From: Prorocentrum cordatum
Taxonomy: Eukaryota > Sar > Dinophyceae > Prorocentrales > Prorocentraceae
Length of the DNA: 64,000 nucleotides
Reading direction: 5' to 3'
NCBI GenBank assembly: GCA_963575745.1
Contig: CAUYUJ010017920.1
Coordinates: 1 to 64,000 of the forward strand
Below are positions 42,066 to 52,081 of the stretch, piece by piece (position 1 is the stretch's first letter; each line of letters opens with the position of its first letter). The notes below the pieces were generated by a model. The model searched no databases, was not told the DNA's origin, and saw nothing but the letters and a program-made list of their open reading frames with translations. Position numbers and translations under genes: made by a program.

Positions 42066-43040
42066 TACTCGAATCCTACGTTTCCCCGAAAAGTCTGGGC
42101 AGCCTTCATGTTTCGATCGTGTGCCCAAGGGCCGTGTCAAGGGCTGACGCATGGCTATGACCTACAAAAACACCCCAACCCAACCCGAAAACCTAACATT
42201 CGGGTTGGGGGGGGGGTACGGGTTCCACACGTGTTTTTGTCAATGTTCCCCGAAGTTCCCCCACTTGGAATGAAGGGCAATGTGGGGCCTCCGGGTCGGG
42301 TAGAGGTGATTTGGTGGGTGGTCTGTATCGAACTGTGCTCCCTCGAGCCTTACGTTTCCCCGAAAAGTCAGGGCAACCTTCATGCTTCAATCGTGTGCCC
42401 AAGCGCCGCGCCAAGGGCCGACGCATCGCTCCGCCCTACCAAACCACCCCAACCCAGGAGGAGAGGGGGGGAGGAGAAGGAGAGGGGGGGAGGAGGAGGA
42501 GGAGGAGGAGGAGGAGGAGGAGGAGGAGGAGGAGGAGGAGGGAGGAGGAGAGGAGGGAGGAGAGGAGGAGGAGGAGGAGGAGGGGGAGGAGGAGGAGGAG
42601 AAACAGGAGGAGGAGGAGGAGGAGGAGGAGGAGGAGAAGGAGGAGGAGGAGGAGGAGGAGGAGGGGGAGGAGGAGGAGGAGAAAACAGGAGGAGGAGGAT
42701 GAGAGGAGCAGGAGGAGGAGGAGGAGGAGTAGGAGGGAGGGACGGAGGAAGAGGACGAGGAGGAGGAGGAGTGTTGGGGTGGTTCGGTGGGTGGTCTGTA
42801 TCGTGATGTGCTCCCTCGAGCCTTACGTTTCCACACCAAGTTAAGGCAGCCTTCATGCTTCGATTGTGGGCCCAAGCGCCGCGCCAATCGCCGACGCATC
42901 GCCCACACCGACCAACATACCTTACCCGGGGGGAGAGGGGGGGAGCAAGAGGAGGAGCAGGAGGAGGAGCAGGAGCAGGAGGAGCAGGAAGAACAGGAGG
43001 AGGAGGAGGAGGAGGAGGGACGGTTAGAGTGGTTTGGTGG
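42066..43040 (+). repeat. ~470-bp composite tandem unit with (GAG)n tails
   Basis: TACGTTTCCCCGAAAAGTC and CAGCCTTCATG-TTCGATCGTG-GCCCAAG-GCCG, ending GACGCATGGCT or GACGCATCGC, occur at 42075, 42347 and 42825. GGTGGGTGGTCTGTATCG with TGTGCTCCCTCGAGCC occurs at 42313 and 42785, with a shorter match at 43035. GAG arrays (42461-42775, 42935-43020) follow the last two units. Confidence 0.8.
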
Positions 43041-43257
43041 GTTGTCTGTATCGTGCTCCCTCCTGGGCCCTTCAACCGGCAACCGAGGCCGCGGGCACGC
43101 AGGCGGCCCTGCGGCGCGCAGACCGCGGCCGCAGCTGCTGGGAAAGGAACACGGACGCAGGAAGGGAAAAGCAAGGCGAGACGACAGAAAACCCGAGCAC
43201 TTGCACTCCCCTCCTCCTCCTCTTCCTCCTCCTCCTCCTCATCCTCCTCCTCCTCTT

Positions 43258-43735
43258 CGTATTCGTAGTATTATTATTCGTGTTCTTCTTCTTCGTCTTC
43301 TTATTACTATTGTTGTTGATCCTCTTGTTGTTAGTATTATGTTTATTCTTGGTATTTCTAATATTAGTATCAATATTCTGCTTATTGTTATTATTAGTAG
43401 TAGTGGTATTATTATTAGTATTATCTTATTATTAAGACTAATAAAAAGATTAGTCGTGCTGTTATTGATCGTATTAGTATTCTAAGTGTTATTGATACTT
43501 TTTATTATTAGTATTATTATTAGTATCATCATTATTATTATTGTTGTTATTAGTATTATTATTACTATTAGTACTAATCATAGGTTAATTATTCTTCTTA
43601 ATGTTATTATGATTAATATTCGTAATATTATCAGTATTAGTATTAGTTTTCTTCTTCTTCGTAGTATTATTAATCTTAGTATTATTGCTCTTAGTATGAC
43701 TACTACTAGTACTGACCCTAGTGTTATTATTATGA
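43258..43735 (+). repeat. AT-rich low-complexity block (TATTAGTATTATTATTAG)n
   Basis: About 480 bp composed almost only of ATT/AGT triplets with occasional C. A sharp composition break against GC-rich flanks. No ORF beyond low-complexity Ile/Val/Ser. Confidence 0.85.
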
Positions 43736-44540
43736 ATCCTCCTCCCCTGGAGAACACAATCCACCCCCATATTAATCACCCCGAGAAACGAAGCCGTTAG
43801 TAAACACACCCAAATAAATAATCGAACAGGGCAAGGCTGTTCAGTAAACGCCCAGGGCCGTGTAATAAACGTGAACTGTCCAGTCTGGGTGGATTTTCCT
43901 CCCTTGATGGTCGGCCCTGGAAACGACCGGGCCATGTTCTTGTACTGGATTCGTTTTGCCGTTTTTGTTGCCGGTTCCGTCGCCGTTTTTATTGCCGGTT
44001 CAAACCTGTTTTTCTTTAGATCCCAGCAAGATTACTTGCATGGCGTTCGCCCCCCCCCACCCCACCCCCCCCACCCCATCCCACCCTCGCCCCTCTTCGC
44101 TGGAATACGAGCGTGCAAGTGCCTTTTCGACTTGCGTGATTTCCGCACGTCCAATTGTTTTCGGCTTGCTTCAGGCAGAGAACCCCAAAAGAACAAGTCG
44201 GCCCCGGAAGCGACTGGACCGTTTTTGGTACCAGTTACGTTTTGCCGTTGTTGTTGCCGGTTCCGTCGCCGCTTTCTTGCCGGCTCCGTCGCCGCTTTCT
44301 GCTCCGGTCCTGGTCCCGCCTCCTATCCCGGAGCCGTTTTTTGTCCCGTTTCTGGTCGCCGTCTCTTTGTACCGCTTTGCCAAGAGACTTTTTTTTTCTA
44401 AGGCGGCGAGAAAATACCCTGCCGCGTCCGGGGCCCACCGAGATCAAGACGCGCACCCAGTCGCATGCGCCACGGTGCCCCCCCCTCCCAGCCTAGGTCG
44501 GGCCTGTCCCTCTACGCGGGGAATTTGGGCGAAAAATGAA
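43736..44540 (+). repeat. Intergenic sequence with an 85-bp duplication
   Basis: 43918-44003 and 44207-44290 share GAAACGACCGGGCCATG / GAAGCGACTGGACCG, TTCGTTTTGCCGTTTTTGTT and GCCGGTTCCGTCGCCG. The GCCGGTTCCGTCGCCG unit is itself repeated in tandem. Confidence 0.7.
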
Positions 44541-44730
44541 ATACTCCGAAGGAAAGACCCTACGTGAAAATCCTTTCGGGTAATCTGGAAATAACATTCG
44601 CTGTCGTCCTCGCGATAAGTGAGGCGCCCTTACTGTCTTGTCTGCGTCATTGTCATTCTCGCCCTGGTCCAGGGCCCTCACCCGCTCCCCGCGTTGCCCT
44701 TGCCTCGCCCTCCTGCTGTTCGTTTCGTCA
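44541..44730 (+). repeat. Satellite-associated unit (ACTCCGAAGGAAAGACC), forward copy
   Basis: Aligns with the inverse of 29022-29198. The leading phrase CTCCGACGGTAGGACCCCGC also occurs at 45904 and 47788, beside satellite blocks. Confidence 0.75.
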
Positions 44731-44834
44731 CCCACCACCTCCTCTCCCGTCTATTGCAAAAGCGCGCGCGTCGATTTTCCTCGACGCCGTCGCCGCCTCG
44801 GCCAGCGCGGGCGCATTCTCGAATGGCCGCGTCG

Positions 44835-45235
44835 CGCGGCCGTTGGGACAACCCTGCGGGCCAGGCCGTTGGGGCAACCGCGCGAGCCGGTGGGGCGCGG
44901 GAGCAAGCCGTTGGGACAACCCCGCAGGCACCGAGCTAGTCACGGCCGCGCTCAGGCGGGAGGCAGCACGAAGCCAAGCTCTGCGGCGAGCCCGATTCGG
45001 CCGAGGATGGGTTACCACCCCCGGCCCAGACGCAAGGGTTCCCCCCTGCGCCCGATTCAGCTGACGATGGGTTACCACCGCCAACCCGGAGACAAGGGCT
45101 TCCCCCTGCCCCCGATTCGGCTGACGATGGGTTACCACCGCCAGCCCAAAGACAAGGGTTTCCCCCTGCCCCCGCTTCGGCCCGAGGGTGGGTTACCCCC
45201 CCCGGCCCGGACGCAAGGGCTTCCCCTTGCGCCCA
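44835..45235 (+). repeat. Two minisatellites (~33 bp and ~62 bp units)
   Basis: 44838-44930: GCCGTTGGGACAACCC-GCG repeated about three times. 44993-45235: GATGGGTTACCACC-CC-GCCC and GACAAGGG-TTCCCCCTG-CCC, four units of about 62 bp. Confidence 0.8.
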
Positions 45236-45309
45236 GCCGCCGTCGTCGTCCTCACATCCTGTTCCTCCTCTTCCTCTTCACCGCTGGGTCGGGCGAATCG
45301 CCCTCTGAA

Positions 45310-45900
45310 GAGCGCATAGGGAGGGGGGCTCCCGCCTGAGACTTCCTCACAATTCACTCACAGACGAGGCTCACGGCCTGATACTTCCTCGAGATTAAAG
45401 CGTCGGGAACACTAACGTGACGACAGTTACAAAGTTGAGGATGACCCGCTCGGATTAAAAACATGAAGTGCGGGCCCCATAGGGACGGGGCTCCCGCCTG
45501 AGACTTCCTCACAATTCACTCACACACGAGGTCCCAGCAAGATACTTCCCCCATGTTCAGGCCTCAAGAGCTCAAAAGTGACGACTGTTACAGGGTTGAG
45601 AATGACCCGCTTGGGTAAAAAAAACATGATATGCGGGCCCCATAGGGAGGGGGCTCCCGCCTGAGACTTCCTCACAATTCCCTCACAGACGAAACTCCCG
45701 CCTCATACTTCCCCCCTATTGAGGCCTTGGGAACCCAAAAGTGACGACAGTCCATAGGGAGGGGGCTCCCGCCTGAGACTTCCTAACAGTTCACTCACAG
45801 ACGGGGTTGCCCGCCTGATACTTCCCCCATATTCAAGCATCGGGAGCTCCAAAGTGACGACAGTTAAAGGGTTGAGGATGACCCGCTCGGATCAAAAACA
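45310..45900 (+). repeat. ~160-bp satellite, left array part 1
   Basis: About four monomers: GCGGGCCCCATAGGGA-GGGG, CTCCCGCCTGAGACTTCCTC, ACAATTCACTCACAGACGAG, AAAGTGACGACAGTTACAGG and GATGACCCGCTCGGAT. Same strand as the right-hand array at 55.2-57.5 kb. ORFs such as VTGSKMTRSDYQ are satellite artefacts. Confidence 0.9.
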
Positions 45901-46700
45901 TTACTCCGACGGTAGGACCCCGCATGATAATTTGTTTAGCTTGCCTGGAGTCCTCCTCCTGCCCCCTCGCTTCTCCCACCTACTCCTGTCTCCTCCTTTT
46001 CCTCCTGCCTCTTCCTCCTCCTACCTTATCCCCTGCCTCCTCCTCTTGCCTCCTCCTCCTCCTCCACCACCACCACCACCTCTTCCTCCTCCTCCTCCTC
46101 CTCCTCCTCCTCCTCCTCCTCCTCCTCCTCCTCCTCGGTATGCCTCCTCCCCCCATTCCCAATGCTCCTCCTGCCTCCTGCGTCCTTTTCCTCCTGCTGC
46201 TTTCCCTCTCCCTCCTCTCCTCCTCCTCCTCCTCCTCCTTCTCCTCCTCCTCCTCCTCTCCTCCTCCTCCTTCCTCCTCCTCCTCCTCCCTCCTCCTCCT
46301 CCTCCTCCTCCTCCCTCCCTCCCCTCTCCTCCTCCCCTCCTCCTCCGCCTCCCCTCTCCATCCTCCGCCTCCTCCTCGTTTCCATCTTCCCCCCCCCCCT
46401 CCTCCGCCTCCCCCTCCTCCTGCCTCCTGATTCGGCTTCCTGCCTCCTCCTGGGGACTCTTCGGGCCTCCTGGGGCCTCCTGGACCCTCCTGGCCTCCCT
46501 GGACATCCTGGGGCGTCCTAGGGCACTCCTTTTCCTCCATGTCCTCCTCGTCCTTTTCGCCCTCTGCTCCCTCCTCCTCCTCCTCCTCGTCCTCTCTCCT
46601 CCCTCTCCGCTCCTCCTCTCCTCCTCCTCCTCCTCCTCCTCCTCCTCCTCCTCCTCCTCCTCCTCCTCCTCCTCCTCCTCCTCCTCCGCCTCCTCTTTCT
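45901..46700 (+). repeat. (CTC)n microsatellite interrupting the satellite
   Basis: An ACTCCGACGGTAGGACCCCG copy is followed by ~700 bp of CTC/CTCCTG polypyrimidine. Poly-Pro/Leu/Ser and poly-Glu/Arg/Gly ORFs here are rejected as genes. Confidence 0.9.
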
Positions 46701-46814
46701 CCTCGTGCGGAACACGACCCAGAGGAAGAAGCGCACGACGTGCGTCCCGGCGGATACGCGCCAGAGGACGACCAAAAGGAAGCGCGCGCCGGAGGACGAC
46801 CTGGAGGAAACACG

Positions 46815-47535
46815 AGAGGCGCGGGCCCCATAGGGAGGGGGCTCCCGCATGGGCCGTCATCACAGCCCACTCACAGACGAGGTTCCCGCCTGACGCTTCC
46901 CCCATATTCTGACCCAGGAACCCATAAGTGACGACAGTTACAGGTTCGAAGATGACCCGCTCGGATTACCAACGTGAAGTGCGGGCCCAACAGGGACGGG
47001 GTTCCCGCCTGAGACTTCCTCACAGCTCACTCACAGACGAAGTTCCCGCCCGATACCTCCCCCATATTCAGGCCTCAGCGTCGACAGTTACAGATTCGAT
47101 GATGACCCGCTCGGGTTACCAACATGAAGTGCGGGCCCCAGAGGGAAGGGGCTCCCGCCCCAGACTTCCTCACAGTTCACTCACAGACGAGGCTCCCACC
47201 GAATGCTTCCTTCCCCCTATATTCAAGCCTCACGAGACCAAAAGTGACGACGGTTACAGGGTCGAGGATGACCTGCTCGGATTACCAACATGAAGTGCGG
47301 GCCCCATAGGGAGGGGGGTTCCCGCCTGAGATTCCTCACAGTTCACTCACAGACGAGGTTCACGGCCTGATACTTCCTCCATATTAAAGCCTCGGGACCC
47401 CAACGCGACGACAGTTACAGGGTTGAGGACGACCCGCTCGGATTAAAAACATGAAGTGCGGGCCCCATAGGGACGGGGCTCCCGCCTGAGACTTCCTCAC
47501 AATTCAGTCACAGACGAGGCTCCCGCTTGATGGTG
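46815..47535 (+). repeat. ~160-bp satellite, left array part 2
   Basis: GGGCCCCATAGGGA-type starts near 46821, 46984, 47133, 47288 and 47460. They are separated by about 150-170 bp and end at a TGATGA-rich unit. Confidence 0.9.
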
Positions 47536-47790
47536 CTGAGTGATGAGAGTGTGTGTGTGTGTGCGATGTGCGATTGAATACGATGATGATGGCGGTGGTG
47601 GTGATGTTGCTGATGATGACGATCGATGGCCGAGGGTGATCGTGATGAATGGTGAACGACTGAGTATGATGATGGTGGTGGTGATGATGACCAGTGGTGA
47701 TGATGACCGATGACGGGGTGAATACGTGAGCGAGGCGGAGAGTGGGAGGGGGGATCCTGCGCGGAGGGTGTCCAGAGAAAACTACTCCGA
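47536..47790 (+). repeat. 250-bp GAT-rich unit flanking the Helitron, left copy
   Basis: Shares with 56684-56935: GAGTGATGAGAGTGTGTG, GCTGATGATGACGATC, ATGGCCGA-GGTGAT, GATGACCGATGACGGGGTGA and GCGGAGAGTGGGA-GG. By eye it is close to 88% identical. Confidence 0.85.
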
Positions 47791-48013
47791 CGGTAGGACC
47801 CCGCATAATAATCTGTTCAGCTCCCCCTTAGCCCCCTCCTCCTCTCCCTGGCGGACACTCTCCTATCACCCTCTGCGCTGCCCTCTCCGCCTCCCTCTAT
47901 GTTTCCTCCTCCTATTCCTCATCCTCCTCCACCTCCTCACCCCCTCATCATCGCCCTCCCCCATGCTCCTTCCCTCCTCCTCATCCTCCGCCCGCGTCTT
48001 CTCCACGCGCGCC

Positions 48014-49510
48014 TCACCGCCCCCCTGGTCGGCGCAAGCAAATGGACGTTCCTCGGCGCCCTCGCCGCCCGGGCAACGCGAGGTCTCGCGCGGGCGGCCG
48101 CAGGATCAGCATGTTCCGCACGCGCGTGGCGGGGGGGAACATGACGTAGAGGTGCAGCCGACACTGCTCGTCCGACATGCCCGTGCGACCAGCGTCCTCA
48201 CCCCTGGCGCAGTCGATGGCGACGCCCTTGCGCAGCGTCTGACCCTGCGACAGCGCGGAGGTCAGATGGGACACGCGCGCCAGGGTGAACCCCGAGCGGC
48301 GCACGCCGTGCGGCCCCGAGCTCTGCCACGTGAGCTCCTGCTCGCTGGGCCCGAACATGAGCAAGCTCCTCGCCCGCGCCTCGGCCGCGCCGTCGTCGTC
48401 AGCGCCGTTGGCGCTCTGCAGCAGCACCTCGGCGACCTCCTTGTAGATCGGGGACTCCTTGAAGCCGTGGACCTGCATCCCGATCCCCTGCGGTAGGTAG
48501 CGGGGGCGAAAAAGCTGTCCCGGCGCGCACTCCTCGCAGTCTCGCTCGTCGCCTGCGTGAAACTCGAAGGACACGACGGTGGCCCGTTGCTCCTGCGCGA
48601 GCACACACACTTCTTCTTCAGCTCTTCCTGCACGGCCGTGAACCGAACCTCCATGCTGACGCGTGCTGGTAAGACGCCGTGGATGTCCCCCGTCTTGTGC
48701 ATGTTCGGGACGTTCCGGAGGCGGCGGCCTGCGTCTGGGTCACCTTGAACCGTGCCGCACTCGTCTGCGGCCTGCAGGAAAACGAGGGGCGCGCCCAGAC
48801 GCCGCGCGTCACGACGAGCACGCGCGTTGATCCACCTCGCGAGCGTCTCCCAGTAGATGCCCATGCCGAAGCCGAGCCGACTGTTCTCGCGCTGGTGCCG
48901 AGGATCCAGGACGCCGCGGTTGTCCGAGGCCAACGTGTTTTCCCAGGCAGACCAGACCTCCGGCAGGAAGCGCTCGCCCTCGCGCATGCAGCCCAAGAAC
49001 GCGATAAGAGGGCCCCCGGGCTCGACGCGCTTCGTGCCCTTCAGCTCGAAGACGCAGGGGATGCGAGAGAAGGCGCTGATGGCGCGCTGAATCTCCACCG
49101 TCGGCGGCTCCGCGTACTTGAAGGACCCGTCGCCCTGGCGCTCGTTCACGTGCGTCAGGAGTTCGATGCTACCAGTGAACTTCAGCTGTAGGAAGTCGCC
49201 GAGGTGCAACACGATGGGGACGCGCCCGAAGTTGCGATGCGGCCTCTTGTAGGTGGACTCCTGCACGACACGCGTGTCACTGCGCCCGTGGCAGGCGCGA
49301 AAATCCAGCGCGTTGTACAGAGCAGCCGCCACCATGCTCACCTCCTCGATGACCAGAACGCGAACGTGCTCCCACAACCACTTCAGCCTCTTCTACATGA
49401 CCCCCGGCCTCATCTTCGCGTCGATGTACTTCTGGACTCGCAGGGTACAGGCATTGTGCAGCGCTCTGGCCTTCACTGTCTCCGCGGAGATGTTCTTCGC
49501 CTGCGCGTTC
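48014..49510 (-). pseudogene. Helitron PIF1-like helicase, C-terminal part
   Basis: Two frames continue the helicase. The first has HVRVLVIEEVSMVAAALYNA (Walker B, Glu for the usual Asp in DE), LGDFLQLKFTG and TKRVEPGGPLIAFLGCMREG. The second (48610-48014) has VSHLTSALSQGQTLRKGVAI and CRLHLYVMFPPATRVRNMLI, the typical C-terminal PIF1 boxes. Breaks: a 1-base shift near 49510, an in-frame TAG at 49393-49395 before Walker B, and another shift near 48605. Confidence 0.8.
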
Positions 49511-52081
49511 GAAGGCCACGACCATCACGGCGCCCTTGTCCTGCGCCGACGAGGGCCACGCATACTCCGCCACTGGGAAAACGACCTTCTGCACCGCGTG
49601 CGTATTCCCCGAGCCGCCCTGGCCCAGCAGGAGCAAGTGCGTCGCGTTTCTTTCGCCCCAGGACTTCTTCTGCACGTCGTCCTCCCAGGCGTCGTCGCAG
49701 GCCTTCGCGAACTTGGCGACGAAGAGCGTCTGGCCCCGCGTGAGTCTCTCGTTCTCCGGCAACCCAGCGACCAGGGCGGCTATGTACGCGCTGGGCGTTG
49801 AGTACACGCCGCGGGCAAAACTGGCCGCAGCGGGGTCGTCAGCGCCCGCGTCATCCTCGTCGCGATTGCCCTGGAGGCGGTCGTCATGCAGGTTTGCCCA
49901 GGCGCGTCTCTCCTCGCGCGCTGCGGTCACCAGCGGTCGGTATCTGGCCGCGGCCGCAGGAGCGGTCGCGGCCTCCGTCGGCCCGGGAGCACCCGCGCCC
50001 TCGCGGGCCGCCTCGGACATGCACGGGAGCGCGAGGAGCTCCTTGGCAAACCTCGTGAGGCGCTTGCGGTGCGCGAAGTTCAACGCGTCCGCCACGTCCT
50101 GCCCCCCGTCGATGCCCCAGGTCGGAACCGGCTGGAAGTGCGCTCGGACCGCCGAGGGGGACGCGCCCGGGTGTTCCACGCCCTCGCCCGCCACGGCGCC
50201 CTCGTCCTGACCGGCGCCTCCACCGGTGGTCGCCTTGAGGCGCGCGCTCTGCGCGGCCGCGTCGCTCCGGCACTGCCAGGGCTTCATCCCCTCGCGTGCC
50301 AAGGCGATTCCCTCGAGGTTTGGCGCCACCTGCATGGCCACCATGGAGGCGCAGCGGCGCACCGTCGCCCTGGGTTTCTCTCTGTCGGGGCAAGGGGCGG
50401 GGCCCAGAGAGTCGCCCTCCCCGCCCTCGCCCTCCGCCCGCGCCTGGTGCAGCGCGAAGCATTCCTCCTGCACCTCCTGCGCCTCCCAGATCGAGGGCCA
50501 CTCGTGCCGCGCGAGGAAACGGGCCGCGGCGACGCGGGCCTCCTCGTCCGCCTGGGCCTCGAAGCGCGCCCAGGCTCGCGCGAAACAAGTTGAACCGCGC
50601 GCATTCATGTCAAGGGGCGCGCCAGGGGCCTCCATCATGGGCGCGAACGCCTGCAGCATGCGCTCGTCCTCCGGCGTCTTCGAGTTCCCCGCGTCCAACA
50701 GCCCCAGGAGCAACTGCTTGAAAAGACAGGCAGTCTCGCAGTCTTGGCTCAGCGTCGGCACGGTGAAGCCCTCGAAGAGGGGCGCGCGGAGCTCGGGGTC
50801 CAGGGGCTGTTTGCGGGTTGCGCACAGGGCGCAGCGCGGCGCAAAGTCGAAGTCCAGGTGCCGCGCGCGGGCCTTGTCTCTCCACAGGCCGTCGGGCTTC
50901 TCGCATCGGTAGACCCACATTGCATGCACCTGCGAACTCATGTGCTTGAGGACCGGGTCGCCGCCGCGGCGCAGCCAGTCGCCCAGAGTGCTCGTGGCCC
51001 TCACGACGCAGAAGCCGCCCCCCGTCTTCGGGGCCCCCTCGCTCTCGCAGCCCATGTCCTGCATGAACTTCGCCAGAAACGACGCCGCCTGGCGATGCTC
51101 GGGCGCGTCGCGCGCCGCCTTGGTCGCGACGTCGTGCTCGTCGGCCGCCAGGGTGTCGGGGAAGCGCCGGCCTTCCGGACTCACGCGCACCGCCTGCCCG
51201 CCGCTCTCCTTTTCCTCGCGCCGCCCCTCGAGCGTGCACGGGTCGACGCCGCGCCCGAGGCACTGCACCAGGGCGCGACCCCCGTCCTGCGCGGTCTTGC
51301 GTCGGAGAGAGCGCCCGCGCTCGCGTCGCCACGCCTCCGCCGCCGAGAAGACGCCTTTCTTGATGGAGACCGTCCAGCAGCAGTGGGACGCGTAGGCGAG
51401 GTGGCCATGAAAGATCGGGAACAGCATCTCTGGCCCGCTCTTCCAGTAGCATCGGCGGTACGACGCGGACAGATTCTTCGCGAGATCCAGCGTCTCCCCG
51501 AATTGCATTTGCCCCCGAGCGCTCTCCAGTCGGCGGCGGACATACTCTTCTCGGGGTCCTCTCCGCGCTGCGGCAGCTCCAGCTTCATATTGTCCTGCTG
51601 CGCCTGTCGCTGCGCCTGCAGCCGCTCCAGGCCGCGCCGCATCTCCACGAGGACGCCCTCCATGCTGGGGCGCTGGTTCGTCGTGTAGGAGTTGATGTAG
51701 AAGCCCGTGTTCAGGCCGTCGCTGAGCGCGGCCTGGGCGCCCAGTTCCAGCTGGTCTGCGGAGGCAATCGCGGCGCCCGCGTCCTCCGCGCCCTCGCTCT
51801 CCGCGTCCTCCGTCAGGCACTGCCGCAAAATGTCCCGCCACTCCTCCGGCGAACAGTCGTCCGTCCACGAGAGCGGCCACCCTGGGGCCTCCGGGCGGCT
51901 CACGCATGCGTCGGCACCGCCCAGCTCGCATACGCCCATGTGCCCCGGCTTGGGTTGCGAGCCGACGCGCGGGAACACCTCGCCCACGTCCAACCAAGCT
52001 TTGGGGTCGCTGACTCGTCGGAGGCCCTGCGCGCCCAGGTTGAAGCGCCCCGCCGCGGCGCCGGCGCAGTTGGTAATACAC
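49511..52081 (-). pseudogene. Helitron middle region and Walker A of the helicase
   Basis: An open frame of 934 codons. The first part, upstream of about 51560, is out of frame with real coding. From there it reads EEYVRRRLESARGQMQF, KGVFSAAEAWRRE and a long linker, then NERLTRGQTLFVAKFAKACD and ATHLLLLGQGGSGNTHAVQK. The last block is Walker A, but the invariant Lys of GKT is Asn (codon AAT at 49604-49606). That should abolish ATP hydrolysis in the family. It is shifted relative to the Rep part near 51540. Confidence 0.8.

Noticed and set aside
45980-46912. 350-codon and 290-codon ORFs
   Set aside because: These are products of the CTC array within the satellite.
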